From Micromonospora cremea (lineage in GTDB: Bacteria; Actinomycetota; Actinomycetes; Mycobacteriales; Micromonosporaceae): a DNA stretch of 64,000 nt. Both the position numbers and the translations under genes were made by a program. The DNA is taken from NCBI RefSeq assembly GCF_900143515.1, contig NZ_FSQT01000001.1, positions 744,001 to 808,000 on the forward strand. Reading direction: 5' to 3'. A model generated the notes under the pieces. That model ran no database searches, was not told the origin of the DNA, and saw nothing but the letters and a program-made list of their open reading frames with translations. The stretch's first letter is position 1. Each line of letters opens with the position of its first letter. Positions 45,542-54,237 of the stretch are shown here, piece after piece.

Positions 45542-45698
45542 CGAACAGCTCGGACAACGCACGGCGTCGGACCGACACGTCCACCGAGCGCAACGCTCGC
45601 AACTGGTCCGGTACGTCGACGGCCGGCCCATACGCATGATGCAGCGACTCCCACGGGACGTCGTCGAGCCCGGCCAGCGGGTCGGTTGGTTGATCCAT
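44793..45698 (-). CDS. HEAT-repeat-like protein
   Basis: 301 residues, rich in alanine and leucine helices in repeating pairs (ALRSVDVSVRRRALSELFGN, AAELADKVAVRWDADAFHAG, AGYAAELLAWFASDEAALAG, AVVRVTAAVALAYRRGDQLP). The YHQGTRW and VPFLVALVDDPDTPDR stretches are shared by a common actinobacterial protein group with HEAT-type folds that bind other proteins. Start ATG 45698. Function unknown. A partly decayed duplicate lies at 42652. Confidence 0.75.
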   Translation of the reverse strand: MDQPTDPLAGLDDVPWESLHHAYGPAVDVPDQLRALRSVDVSVRRRALSELFGNVYHQGTRWGASCHVVPFLVALVDDPDTPDRAAVVDLFRSVVLGDRRDDKLPFDPRRTFAAAEGITDEQAALVERHLEAEDLFEHEEAAELADKVAVRWDADAFHAGARHINRYVGWLTDPDPQLAGYAAELLAWFASDEAALAGLIAVPGDDVRAATRASANLTLGHCPVGSERIDARLSELLSANTAVVRVTAAVALAYRRGDQLPDLALDVLTDARSSDFDADVPGWDRSVRGFVALGLHRLGLG

Positions 45699-45860
45699 CC
45701 GGCGGTTCTACCAGCAGCGGGCAGGGAGCCGGAAGTTGCTGCTGACATCAGTCGTTGACATCAACGGTGGTGGCCGAAGCTGGATGAGTGCGAACGGATG
45801 TCGACTTCGACCCGAACCCACTGGACGACAGCGGACACTACGACTCTCGCCGGGAGCACC

Positions 45861-46160
45861 TTACAGACGAGGGGTCGGGGTAAGCGCGTCAAACAGGGTC
45901 TTCAGCCGGTTGTCGATGTCGCCTCCGGACCTGACACTCTGCCCTGGCGCTTCCGGCCTCAGCATGAGAATGTCCAGCTTGGCGTTGAAGTGCCAGTCTG
46001 GATGGACGACCGAGCCGAACTCATGGCCGGCGACGGTCCGGAGGTGGGCGCTTCCTGGCTTGGCCTTCGAGTAGAACTGAATGAGCGGTTGGTGTTCCCA
46101 CAGCTCCTTGAGCTGAGGGCGCTCGCCGAGAGCACGCGGCGCAGGTGCGGGCCCGCAGCG
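45861..46160 (-). pseudogene. C-terminal fragment with an IDNRLKTLFDAL motif
   Basis: The minus frame reads PQLKELWEHQPLIQFYSKAK, GHEFGSVVHPDWHFNAKLDI and SGGDIDNRLKTLFDALTPTP, then TAA. GDIDNRLKTLFDAL recalls the conserved core of RusA-like resolvases and related proteins. No start is seen and the protein stops soon after the motif, so both ends seem lost. A 31-codon plus frame (45788-45883) overlaps its end and may be another remnant. Confidence 0.4.
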
Positions 46161-46247
46161 GGCGGTAGGCCGACTGGTGACCAGATTTCGGCCATTATGC
46201 CCAGAATTAACCTTACGATGAGGTCTCTTCAATGGAGGTGAAGGACC

Positions 46248-46544
46248 ATGACGACGTATATCGCGTTGCTGAGCTGGACCGATCAGGGGATCCGAGGCTA
46301 CAAGGACACCGCGACGCGCGCCGAGGCCTTCGCCGCAGCGACACAGAAGCTCGGGGCGAATCTCCTGAGCATTTACTGGACCGTCGGTCCGTACGACCTC
46401 GTGGCCGTCGTCGAGGCGCCCGACGACGAAACCGCCACCGCGGCGCTCCTGCAGCTCGGCGGGGCGGGCAACGTCCGTACCACGACCCTTCGGGCCTTCG
46501 GTCGAGGGGAGATGGATCGCATCGTCGCCAAAGCCGCTGGCTAA
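46248..46544 (+). CDS. GYD domain-containing protein
   Basis: 98 residues, full family length. WTDQGIRGYKDTATRAEAFA and YWTVGPYDLVAVVEAPDDET with the GPYD signature mark the GYD family of small ferredoxin-like-fold proteins of unknown role. ATG start with GGAGGTG six bases before. Cytoplasmic, standing alone. Confidence 0.88.
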   Translation: MTTYIALLSWTDQGIRGYKDTATRAEAFAAATQKLGANLLSIYWTVGPYDLVAVVEAPDDETATAALLQLGGAGNVRTTTLRAFGRGEMDRIVAKAAG

Positions 46545-46639
46545 GCCCTGCACACACTGCCAGGCTGGCGCCCGGCGAGCCGGCCCAGCCATCGCTTTTA
46601 AAAGGTGTCTCGTAACCCTGTTGTTTGAGGGCGACCGAC

Positions 46640-47490
46640 CAAGATGCCCGGGTGCATTTGGATCGAACATCAGTGCCCCTCAATCCTCGGCCTCGTCTTT
46701 GGTGGTACTCGCGCCACGGCGCTGCGCCTGGCGGAACCTGGCGACGCCGGCTTCCACGCCACAGACCCCGAAGTGCCTCCCGGGGGGATCGCGGCAGTAC
46801 GTGTTGGCCAATGGTCAGGTCGATCAGTACAGCGATCGCGACACGGTCGAGGTCCGCCACGTCGTGCCGATCGTGGTTCACTTCCTCGCTACCACCGACG
46901 CCACGTTGGTGTCCTATGGGACCTGGGCACGTTCTGGCCCCGGGCCGCCCACCCGTTCGCGCCACCCTGCTACGCCGAACGAGCTGTGCCGGAGCTGACC
47001 CGACGAATCACGTACCTGGTCGGATGCGGCAACGCCGTGCTGCTCTCCGCACACAGCCACGGTTCGGTCCTGGCCGCCACGACAGTGCTCCAGTTACCGC
47101 CCCAGGTCTGCCGGCGAGTCGCCCTCCTCACCCACGCGTCACCACTCCGCCGCCTCTACGCGCGGCTGTTCCCCGCCTACGTCGACGACGAGGTGCTGCA
47201 CGAGATCGGCTCCGAGTCGAGTGGCGGTGGGTGAACCTGTGGCGCGACACCGACCCGATCGGCGGCTGGATTTTCTCCGCCCACCAGACAATCGCGCCGG
47301 TCACCGTCGCCCACCCGGCGGCAACAGTGGACCGCCGGCTGCGAGCGATCCCGCCGATGTGGTGGCTCCCCCTGGCGACAGCGTCCCGCCACCGATCCAG
47401 GGACACCGGCCCTGCGGATCGGACCAGCGGTACGCCGAGGCGGCGCAAAAGTTGGTCGAGCGCCTCCGCAAGCCGATGGAGCCAGGGCTT
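46640..47490 (+). pseudogene. Decayed gene with a hydrolase-like SAHSHGS motif
   Basis: Pieces in several plus frames fit one actinobacterial protein: LGTFWPRAAHPFAPPCYAER, AVLLSAHSHGSVLAATTVLQ, LLTHASPLRRLYARLFPAYV, then after a shift WVNLWRDTDPIGGWIFSA, and after another VAPPGDSVPPPIQGH and RYAEAAQKLVERLR. SAHSHGS could be a serine-hydrolase nucleophile elbow. At least two frameshifts; the N-terminal part is hard to place. The stretch 47491-47773 shows no clear gene. Confidence 0.55.
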
Positions 47491-47773
47491 CGTCCAGGCG
47501 ACCCACCGACCGGGCCATGAATTCGTCGCCTCTGCCTCCCCGATCAGGCTCGATGAGAGTCACCTGCCGTTGCCATGGGGCGTAGTCCAAGACCACAGCC
47601 CGGGTCCACGCGTGCCGTACGTGTGCGAATGCCCCCCGGACGCACGGCAGCGCGGATCTGCCGAACCAGAACAGTCCCGGACGGCGGCGCGGACCAGTTG
47701 GTGACCCTGCCAAGCGATGGCAAGGAAAAGGTGGCGGCCGATGTGGATGGCAACGGTCAGAGCGGCGCGCACA

Positions 47774-48880
47774 TCAATTACTTGACGGATCCGCGCAAGT
47801 GACGCGGGCGTGCCCGAAGTACATGAGCTCCCAGATCGCGTCCTCGGCGAACTCCTCGACCACGCGTCCGCCCTTGTGGTGCTCAATCGTTAGCAGGCCG
47901 GCGAAGCGCAGGTAGGCGCCGTCGAACCGGATCAGCCGGGCCGCGGTCCGCTTCAGCCAGGGCAGGTCCTTGGTGAGCGGGTTGCGGACCAGGTCGCGCT
48001 TGCGGTCGAAGGTCACCACGTACGTGTCGTCGTCGTCCACGTAGGTGTACTGGACGATTCCCGCCACCGGCTTGCCGGTCTTCGCGTCGGTGTAGACCGC
48101 CTGGCGTTCGAACGTCATCTTCTCCGGGTCGTCGCCGATGATCCGGCCGTCGCGGGCCAGCATGAAGATGGGGATCTCGGCGAAGCCGTACTTCTCGGCG
48201 CTCGTGATGAACGACGCGATGACCGTGTACGGCCCGGCCTGCCCCCGCCCCCAGTACCAGTCATTGACGATTTTCTGCAGCCCGACGTTGCCCCAGTTGT
48301 GGTCGTGGTAGCCGACGCCGGTCGTCTCGTGCCGCACCCCGTCGATCGTGTACGAGCCCCGCACGGCTCCGTGCGGCACCGAGGGCAGCCAGTTGAACTC
48401 AAGTCCGCGCTTCGCGCCGAACAGCATGTGCCCGGTGGCCGGACGCCAAGCCGGAGCCTCGGACGTCAGCGTGAAGTCGACCCGCAGCCTGCCGGCGGTC
48501 GCCTGGATCCGGTACTCGCGCAGGTTCTCGCCCTGGAAGCGGTTGCCCGGCCCCATCCGGACGTCCGTACGCCCGCTCGCCGCCGACCACTCGGCCGCGG
48601 GGATCGCGATCGTGTTGTGGGACATCGTGCCGTCGGGCAGTTCCAGGTTGACCCGGAGCTGCGGCGACAGCGGGCTACTCGCCGCGCCGAGGTCCTTGTT
48701 CATGAACACCACGACCACCTTCGCGCCGTCGTCGAGGTGGGCGTCGAAGTACCACCACTCGTACGACCCGGGGTGATCGTCGGTGCGGGCGCCGTCCTCC
48801 CATTCGCGTACGACATCGCACTCCAGCCCGAAGCGTGCGTAGTCGTCGCTCAGCGCGGCCAGTTTGAGATGATCCGGCAT
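47774..48880 (-). CDS. Lipocalin-like CrtC/AttH family protein
   Basis: 368 residues from ATG 48880 (MPDHLKLAAL), which has GGAGACGAAGAG upstream; a longer frame reaches 48982. YEWWYFDAHLDDGAKVVVVF near the start, WRPATGHMLFGAK, then VGYHDHNWGN in the middle are hallmarks of the CrtC (hydroxyneurosporene synthase) and AttH group with two lipocalin-like domains. CrtC hydrates carotenoids; most actinobacterial members have no proven reaction. No carotenoid genes are nearby, so the substrate is open. Confidence 0.82.
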   Translation of the reverse strand: MPDHLKLAALSDDYARFGLECDVVREWEDGARTDDHPGSYEWWYFDAHLDDGAKVVVVFMNKDLGAASSPLSPQLRVNLELPDGTMSHNTIAIPAAEWSAASGRTDVRMGPGNRFQGENLREYRIQATAGRLRVDFTLTSEAPAWRPATGHMLFGAKRGLEFNWLPSVPHGAVRGSYTIDGVRHETTGVGYHDHNWGNVGLQKIVNDWYWGRGQAGPYTVIASFITSAEKYGFAEIPIFMLARDGRIIGDDPEKMTFERQAVYTDAKTGKPVAGIVQYTYVDDDDTYVVTFDRKRDLVRNPLTKDLPWLKRTAARLIRFDGAYLRFAGLLTIEHHKGGRVVEEFAEDAIWELMYFGHARVTCADPSSN

Positions 48881-49079
48881 GACTCTTCGTCTCCGTTGCT
48901 TCCACAAGATCAAGATATGTGGCCCGTTCTCGAACCAACTCCTACGTCCCTGTATCGAGCGGTCCTCGATCTCGAAGTCCATCGCTCTCCCGAAGATCGG
49001 GCATTGCGCCGACTCCTAGAACCCAAGGCCCCTAGCACGGCCTTTCCGACTGGGGCGTCCGCCAGCGGCAGCGGACGGC

Positions 49080-49895
49080 TCACAGGGTGGCGAAGCCCTC
49101 TCGCCAGGAGGGATAAGTCGGGATCCAGCCGAGGTGCTTGCGGGCGTAGTGGTTGCTCGCGCCCCGTGCCCAGCCGTGCCGCTCGCCCACAGTCACCGCT
49201 GGCGCTGGGACACCGGCCGCCGCGCAGAACGCGGGCACCCACTCCGAGGCTGCGGCGGGCTCGTCGTCGCAGACGTTAACTGCACCGGCGGGCCACTCCA
49301 GGGCCGCGACCGCGGCGGCGACGGCGTCGTCGATATGCAGCAAGCTACTCACGTCCGCGTCAGCGGGGACCCTGCCGGCGGCGGCGAACTGGGCCATCAG
49401 GCCGTCGCGGGCATACCAGGTGTCCGGGCCGTAGAGGGTGCCGTACCGCAGCACGACCCACTCAGGTGCCTCCCGAACGGCGGATTCGAGCGCGGCGACA
49501 CCGGCCACGCTGGTTTGCCGCGGCTCGGCGGCACCGAGGTCGAGCGGGGTCTCCTCGGTCGCGGGCTCGGCGCCCGGCTCGTACGCCCAGGCGATGCCCT
49601 GTGCCACGATCCGGCGTACCCCGACAGCGAGCGCCGCGTCGACCAGGTTGCGGGTTCCGTCCCGGCGCAGCCGCGCATTCGCCACGAGGTCGCCCGTGCT
49701 CAGGCTGGTCAGCTGGTGCATCACCACGTCGGGCCGGGCGTCGCGGACGGCGGCCGCCACCGCGTCCCGGTCGAGCACGTCGACGGGGACCGGGCCGTTG
49801 CGGGCCAGCCCGATGACCTCGTGCCCCTGGTCGGTCAGGAGCGGCTCGAGCCGGCGACCGATGACGCCGGTCGAACCGGCAAGAAGGATGCGCAT
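49080..49895 (-). CDS. NAD(P)-dependent epimerase/dehydratase family protein
   Basis: 271 residues. Rossmann start MRILLAGSTGVIGRRLEPLL (GxxGxxG), then VVMHQLTSLST, RRIVAQGIAWAYEP and VVLRYGTLYGPDTWYARDG; the usual YxxxK is not obvious, so it may bind cofactor without the classical active site (atypical SDR). It is last in a run of three minus-strand genes, 15 bp after the cupin. Substrate unknown. Confidence 0.85.
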   Translation of the reverse strand: MRILLAGSTGVIGRRLEPLLTDQGHEVIGLARNGPVPVDVLDRDAVAAAVRDARPDVVMHQLTSLSTGDLVANARLRRDGTRNLVDAALAVGVRRIVAQGIAWAYEPGAEPATEETPLDLGAAEPRQTSVAGVAALESAVREAPEWVVLRYGTLYGPDTWYARDGLMAQFAAAGRVPADADVSSLLHIDDAVAAAVAALEWPAGAVNVCDDEPAAASEWVPAFCAAAGVPAPAVTVGERHGWARGASNHYARKHLGWIPTYPSWREGFATL

Positions 49896-49910
49896 GACGG
49901 TGCTCCCGTA

Positions 49911-50315
49911 TCAGTTCGGCCGGGGCGCCCGGCGGTCCTTGCGCTGTTCGAGTTCCTCGGGGCTGACAAACACCAGCATCTCCTGGTTGGGTGCGCAGAC
50001 CATGACAGCCAGGAACTTGGTCGTCCGGTCCGGCAGGTTGTTGGCGGCCTGGTAGTGAATGACGTCGCCGCCGGGCTCCCAGAACGCCTCACCGGCCTTG
50101 ATCACCCGTTCCGGCTCGCCCTCCAGCTCGAAGATCATCTCGCCCTCGAGCATGTAGCCGAAGACCGGGCCGGAGTGCCGATGCGGCGGCGAGCCGGGGT
50201 CACCCGGTGGTAGTTCGACTGTCCCGGTCATCACGTGCGAGCCCTCCGGCAGCACCGGCGGCATGGCCGTGCCCAGGAGCACGACCTCGTTGTTTCCCAT
50301 CTTCATCGTCTGCAT
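49911..50315 (-). CDS. Cupin domain protein
   Basis: 134 residues, one cupin barrel. Motif 1: PPHRHSGPVFGYMLEGEMIFELEG; motif 2: GEAFWEPGGDVIHY. The histidines and glutamate can hold one metal. It may act on or sense a small molecule related to the neighbouring epimerase. The ATG lies 41 bp after the MocR stop, with a set of GGACCA repeats between. Confidence 0.85.
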   Translation of the reverse strand: MQTMKMGNNEVVLLGTAMPPVLPEGSHVMTGTVELPPGDPGSPPHRHSGPVFGYMLEGEMIFELEGEPERVIKAGEAFWEPGGDVIHYQAANNLPDRTTKFLAVMVCAPNQEMLVFVSPEELEQRKDRRAPRPN

Positions 50316-50336
50316 GTATCGAACGTAGCCCGGTCC

Positions 50337-50379
50337 GGACCAACAGAATGGACCACTCAGCGACTGTTCTGATGGACCA
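50337..50379. promoter_or_regulatory. Three GGACCA direct repeats between MocR and cupin genes
   Basis: GGACCA occurs at 50337, 50350 and 50374 in the same orientation, spaced 13 and 24 bp. MocR regulators are known to bind direct repeats, so this may be the target of the upstream gene's product. The last copy lies inside the regulator's coding end. Confidence 0.45.
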
Positions 50380-51754
50380 GTTCCGCAAGGCCGGTCAGCG
50401 CCGCCTTCCAGGCATGCGATGGCGGCGCCGCGTACCCGAGGACCAGGGCCGCCGCTTGCCGCTCATCCGCCGGATCGTGCCAGTAGCCGTTGCTGTGCAG
50501 GCCGATCAGGTGCAGGCCCTGGCGGCGCCCGGCCTGGACCAGCCGGCGCTCCTGCGCCGCCGAGGCCAGCGGCAGCAGCGCGTGCATGCCGGCCGCTATG
50601 CCCTCCAGCGGGATAGTGGTCACCTCGGCCAGGCGGTCGGCCAGCTCCGCCCGGCGACGCCGGTAGGTCAGGCGCATGCGGCGGATGTGCCGGTCGTACT
50701 CGCCGTGCGTGAGCAGGTCGGCCATCGCGAGCTGGTCGATCGCGGAGACTGCGGCGCCGGCCTCCAGGATCGCCGCCGCCAGGTCGCGGCGCAGCGGCTC
50801 GGGTACGACGAACCAGCCCAGGCGTACGCCCGGCGCCAGCGACTTGCTTGTGCTGCCCGCGTATACGATCCGCTCCGGCGCGAGCGCCTGCATCGCGCCC
50901 ACCGGCCGCTGGTCGTAGCGGAACTCGCCGTCGTAGTCGTCCTCGATCAGGAACGCGTCGTGTTTCCGCGCCCAGGCGATGAACCGGTAGCGGTGCTGCG
51001 GGGCGAGCACCACCCCCGTCGGATGCTGGTGCGCCGGGGTGAGCAGGGCGGCCTGGCCCGCCGCCTCGTCTGGGTCGGCCCCGCCCGCACCGACGGTGAG
51101 CGGGGTGACCGTCAGGCCCGCGGCACGGAGCACCATGCGGTGGTGGGGCAGGCCGGGGTTTTCGGTGGCGATGGCACGCAGGCCGCGCCGGTGTAGCGCC
51201 CGCGCCAGCAGGGAGAGCCCCTGGGTGAAGCCGGCGGTGATCACCACCGCGTCGGGGTCGCAGAGCACCCCGCGGGTACGCGCGAGATAGCCGGCCACCG
51301 CCGCCCGCAACCCGGGCAGCCCCGTCGGCTCGGTGTAGTCCAGCGCGCTGCGCGACGCCGTCGCGAGCGCCCGGCGGACACTGCCGGCCCAGACCGTACG
51401 CGGGAACGAACCGAGATCGGGAATCCCCGGCCGCAGCTCGATCACCGGCCCGGAGACCGTCGACGGCTGCGGTTCCCGGCGCGAGCCGGGTGGATCATGG
51501 GGCACAGCCGCGACCCGGGTGCCGGAGCCCGGCGCCGACACCAGCCACCCTTCCGCCACCAACTGCGCGTACGCCCGCACGACCGTGCCCCGGGCCAGGC
51601 CCAGGTCGGTGGCTAGGCTCCGGCTCCCGGGCAGACGCGACCCGGCCCGCAGCCGGCCGGTCCGAATGCTCTCCCGTAACGCGCTCTCCAGCGAACGACC
51701 CGGGAAACCCGCACCCCGATCAAACTCCAGATGCAGGTCGAGGGACTCCACCAC
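50357..51754 (-). CDS. MocR-type GntR/aminotransferase regulator (PdxR-like)
   Basis: 465 residues. GntR winged helix at residues 12-80 (LRAGSRLPGSRSLATDLGLARGTVVRAYAQL), then a class I aminotransferase-like domain that holds PLP: VITAGFTQGLSLLARAL, LIEDDYDGEFRYD and GSTSKSLAPGVRLGW, whose lysine (about residue 302) would bind PLP. Such proteins often control vitamin B6 or amine pathways. Unusually it lies upstream in the same direction as its probable targets, cupin and epimerase. Confidence 0.9.
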   Translation of the reverse strand: MVESLDLHLEFDRGAGFPGRSLESALRESIRTGRLRAGSRLPGSRSLATDLGLARGTVVRAYAQLVAEGWLVSAPGSGTRVAAVPHDPPGSRREPQPSTVSGPVIELRPGIPDLGSFPRTVWAGSVRRALATASRSALDYTEPTGLPGLRAAVAGYLARTRGVLCDPDAVVITAGFTQGLSLLARALHRRGLRAIATENPGLPHHRMVLRAAGLTVTPLTVGAGGADPDEAAGQAALLTPAHQHPTGVVLAPQHRYRFIAWARKHDAFLIEDDYDGEFRYDQRPVGAMQALAPERIVYAGSTSKSLAPGVRLGWFVVPEPLRRDLAAAILEAGAAVSAIDQLAMADLLTHGEYDRHIRRMRLTYRRRRAELADRLAEVTTIPLEGIAAGMHALLPLASAAQERRLVQAGRRQGLHLIGLHSNGYWHDPADERQAAALVLGYAAPPSHAWKAALTGLAELVHQNSR

Positions 51755-51766
51755 CCGCCAACGATC

Positions 51767-51995
51767 TCACTCGTGCGGCAGCGACGCCGGGTTCGGCGAC
51801 GATTCAGACGCCAGACCCCGTCGACCTTGACGTACGTGCCGTCGACGAACCATGGGGGCACCGGGTGGGCGCCGGTGGAATCGGGCGGCGTCGGCCAGCA
51901 GTGAGGTGAACCGCCGCCTCCACCGGAACGCCGTCACGTGATCCATCTCGACCGCGCGTTCGACCAGGAGTTGTTCCACGTTCCGACAAGAGAGT
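51767..51995 (-). pseudogene. IS6-family transposase fragment
   Basis: VEQLLVERAVEMDHVTAFRW, RRRFTSLLADAARFHR, and after a frameshift WFVDGTYVKVDGVWR match the early part of IS6-type transposases, including the first DDE aspartate. The rest is gone. The stretch 51996-52172 shows nothing more. Confidence 0.7.
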
Positions 51996-52172
51996 TTGCA
52001 TCTTGGGTACCGGCGGACCCGCGAGGACGATCACCTGGGTCGTGAAGAGCGTAAGAGCTGTGCTCCCGCGGGCCAGAGTCGGTCAGGTCACCGTTCGTGA
52101 CAGCGCAGACGGCCGCATGCGACCGTGCCAGCCGGACCGGGCTGCCCGTCGCTGTGTCACCGGTGCCGGCGG

Positions 52173-53057
52173 TTACCGCTGGAACTGGGTTAGTTTCTGC
52201 GGATTGAGGACGATCAGCACTCGTTCGATTCCGGCGGGTGAGGCATCGATGTTGACCAACGCGATCGCTGTTCCGGCCTGCGACACGAGGATCGCGGCCT
52301 GACCATTGGATTCGACGATCTCCAGCGTAAGGTCGCGGCCGAACTTCCGAATCACTCCCAGGATGTAACGCGCGACGTTGTCGCGTCCGACGACGGGTAC
52401 CTGGGCGGCGCGGACGGTGCCGCCGCCGTCGGCGTAGGAGGTGGCAGTCTCGGCGAGCAGTTCCTCGAGCCGGGGCAGGTCTCCGGAGCGGGCTGCGGCG
52501 AGGAATGCACGCAGAAGACGGCCGTGGTCGGCGTAGCCGACCGGATCGCGCCGCTCTTGGGCCAAGTGCGTACGGGCGCGTCGGCCGAGCTGCCGCGCGT
52601 TCGCCTCGCTGATGCCGAGTACCTCGCCGATCCGCCGGTACGGGTAGTCGAACGCCTCGCGCAGCACGTACACCGCCCGCTCGGCCGGGGTGAGCCGTTC
52701 CAACAGAAGCAGCACGGCGAGTTCGAGTGACTCGTTGCGTTCGGCCTGCAGTGTCGGGTCGGCGGAGGTGTCGACGGGCTCGGGTAGCCACGGTCCGGGG
52801 TACAGCTCACGTCGGGCGCGAGCCGATGTCGCGGCGTTCAGAGCGAGCCGAGAAGTCGTCGTGACCAGGAACCCGATCGGGTCCCGTACCTGGCTGCGAT
52901 CGGTCTGTTGCCACCGAAGCCAGGCTTCCTGCACGACGTCCTCCGCCTCCGCGACACTTCCGAGCATCCGGTAGGCAATGCCGAAGAGCCGCGGTCGGAC
53001 CGCGCCGAAGATGCCTAACGCGCCGACCAGTGTCCCGTCTTTCCCTCGCCCCACCAT
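52173..53057 (-). CDS. sigJ: ECF41-type sigma factor (SigJ-like)
   Basis: 294 residues from ATG 53057. Region 2: RLFGIAYRMLGSVAEAEDVVQEAWLRW; region 4: LTPAERAVYVLREAFDYPYRRIGEVLGISEANARQLGRRAR; then the SnoaL-like C-terminal domain (LLRAFLAAARSGDLPRLEEL ... TSYADGGG ... RVLIVLNPQKLTQF) that marks ECF41 and replaces a separate anti-sigma factor. Family members usually control a nearby oxidoreductase, epimerase or carboxymuconolactone decarboxylase gene. Likely targets here are the TGTCACG-type promoters at 54134-54192. A broken sigma gene of the same kind lies directly upstream. Confidence 0.92.
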   Translation of the reverse strand: MVGRGKDGTLVGALGIFGAVRPRLFGIAYRMLGSVAEAEDVVQEAWLRWQQTDRSQVRDPIGFLVTTTSRLALNAATSARARRELYPGPWLPEPVDTSADPTLQAERNESLELAVLLLLERLTPAERAVYVLREAFDYPYRRIGEVLGISEANARQLGRRARTHLAQERRDPVGYADHGRLLRAFLAAARSGDLPRLEELLAETATSYADGGGTVRAAQVPVVGRDNVARYILGVIRKFGRDLTLEIVESNGQAAILVSQAGTAIALVNIDASPAGIERVLIVLNPQKLTQFQR

Positions 53058-53109
53058 GACCGTCCGCCTCGTCGCTTCTATCCCTGAATATGCAGGTGAG
53101 CTCGAACTA

Positions 53110-53533
53110 CCGCCGATATCGCTGCTGTCCGTTGGGCGCCAACGCATACAGATACCCCTGGGCGGCCGCATTACAGCATCGGCGCACCGCGCCAGGCCCC
53201 CCACCTCTGAGGCGGAGGGCCCGCAACATGGAGGCGACCCGCTCGATCGGCGGTCTGGCCACCGGCTCGGGGCGGCGACGATTCGAGCAGACCGATACAG
53301 ATCCGCACGAGCGTGCTGACGAGCCAGCTGAAGGGGCTGCCGATGCCATCCTGTTGGTCGTCCGGCATCGTGTACCAGCCGGTGTACGTCTCTTGCACCG
53401 CGTGTTCGGCGATTTCGACCGAACCGAGTAGGTGATATGCGAGGTTCTTGAGGAGGCGTCGTTCGGCGACGACGACGCAGAACGCGCTGGGTAGCGCGTT
53501 TGACCGACGTGGCCGGCGGGGTTCGGGAACCAT
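53110..53533 (-). pseudogene. Second ECF41 sigma factor, N-terminal remnant
   Basis: From ATG 53533: RRLLKNLAYHLLGSVEIAEH, AVQETYTGWYTMPDDQQDGI, GSPFSWLVSTLVRICIGLLE correspond to sigma region 2 and the following linker. Then the frame is lost (RPPIERVASMLRALR in another frame). Regions 4 and SnoaL-like are absent. Its start lies 29 bp after the stop of the membrane gene at 53563. Confidence 0.65.
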
Positions 53534-53562
53534 CGGTTCTCCCAGTGGTTGACGCGGAAGGT

Positions 53563-53997
53563 TCAGTGGGCGGCCCGAGCCGAGGGGAAGCCGCGCCGGA
53601 CCGCTCGACGGTCACGCAGCACCGTCAGCAGGATGATCACCAGGCCGACGAGCGCCACGGCCGCGTTTGCGGTGGTGAGGAGGATCGCCTCACCTACGGT
53701 CGCCGTCTCCATGTTCGTGAGGTGGTAAAAGAAGTGCGGCACCGCGAAGACGGAATAGGCACCCGCGGCGGGGATGACGAAGTGGGACTTGGGTTTGACC
53801 GCCGCGATGCCCAGCAGCAGGGCGATCGCCAGTGATGCCGTACCGAAGTCCCGCGCGTAGTGCTCGCTGAACGGCGGGGTGAGGTCCACTGTCGGGAAGT
53901 TCGTGTAGAAGCTGGCCGGCCAGATCGCGTTCCAGGCCCCGACCACGAAGTTGTCGACAAACAAGATCGCCAGTGCGATGCGAATGATGATGGTCAC
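53563..53997 (-). CDS. Four-segment membrane protein, paralogue A
   Basis: 144 residues from GTG 53997 with AGGAG nine bases before. Membrane segments: TIIIRIALAILFVDNFVVGAW, TASLAIALLLGIAAV, FVIPAAGAYSVFAVPHFFYHL and AILLTTANAAVALVGLVIILL. The FPTVDLTPPFSEHYARDFG motif is shared with the gene at 55248. It resembles small DUF4345/DoxX-like membrane proteins; function unknown. It is first of a sigma-linked minus-strand set (membrane protein, broken sigma, SigJ) and has an ECF-like promoter. Confidence 0.82.
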   Translation of the reverse strand: MTIIIRIALAILFVDNFVVGAWNAIWPASFYTNFPTVDLTPPFSEHYARDFGTASLAIALLLGIAAVKPKSHFVIPAAGAYSVFAVPHFFYHLTNMETATVGEAILLTTANAAVALVGLVIILLTVLRDRRAVRRGFPSARAAH

Positions 53998-54133
53998 GGG
54001 TTGTTGCTCCTTGCGCTGTCCCGGCTCGGCGTCCGAGGTGTCGCCCTTGACGGGCCAGCCGACGTAGCTGGACACATCGGATACCCGCCAGTGGTGGGCG
54101 AGTGTCACCAGTTACGGACCGAGCAGGTCTCCG

Positions 54134-54192
54134 ATTCGTGACAGATGGCCAGCGGCAAGCTCTGCTGTCACGAATTGGGGGCCCGCTCGGTC
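54134..54192. promoter_or_regulatory. Divergent ECF-type promoter pair
   Basis: TGTCACGAAT occurs on both strands (plus 54166-54175; minus 54143-54134), each followed 15 bases after TGTCACG by CGGTCC within a shared GCTCGGTCC. The minus copy points to the membrane gene at 53997, the plus copy to the CopC gene at 54238. It resembles the ECF41 promoter TGTCACA-N16-CGTC. Confidence 0.65.
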
Positions 54193-54237
54193 CAGTTCGC
54201 AGATGCCGCGGTCGTTCGCGGCGGTGGGGAGCACGCC

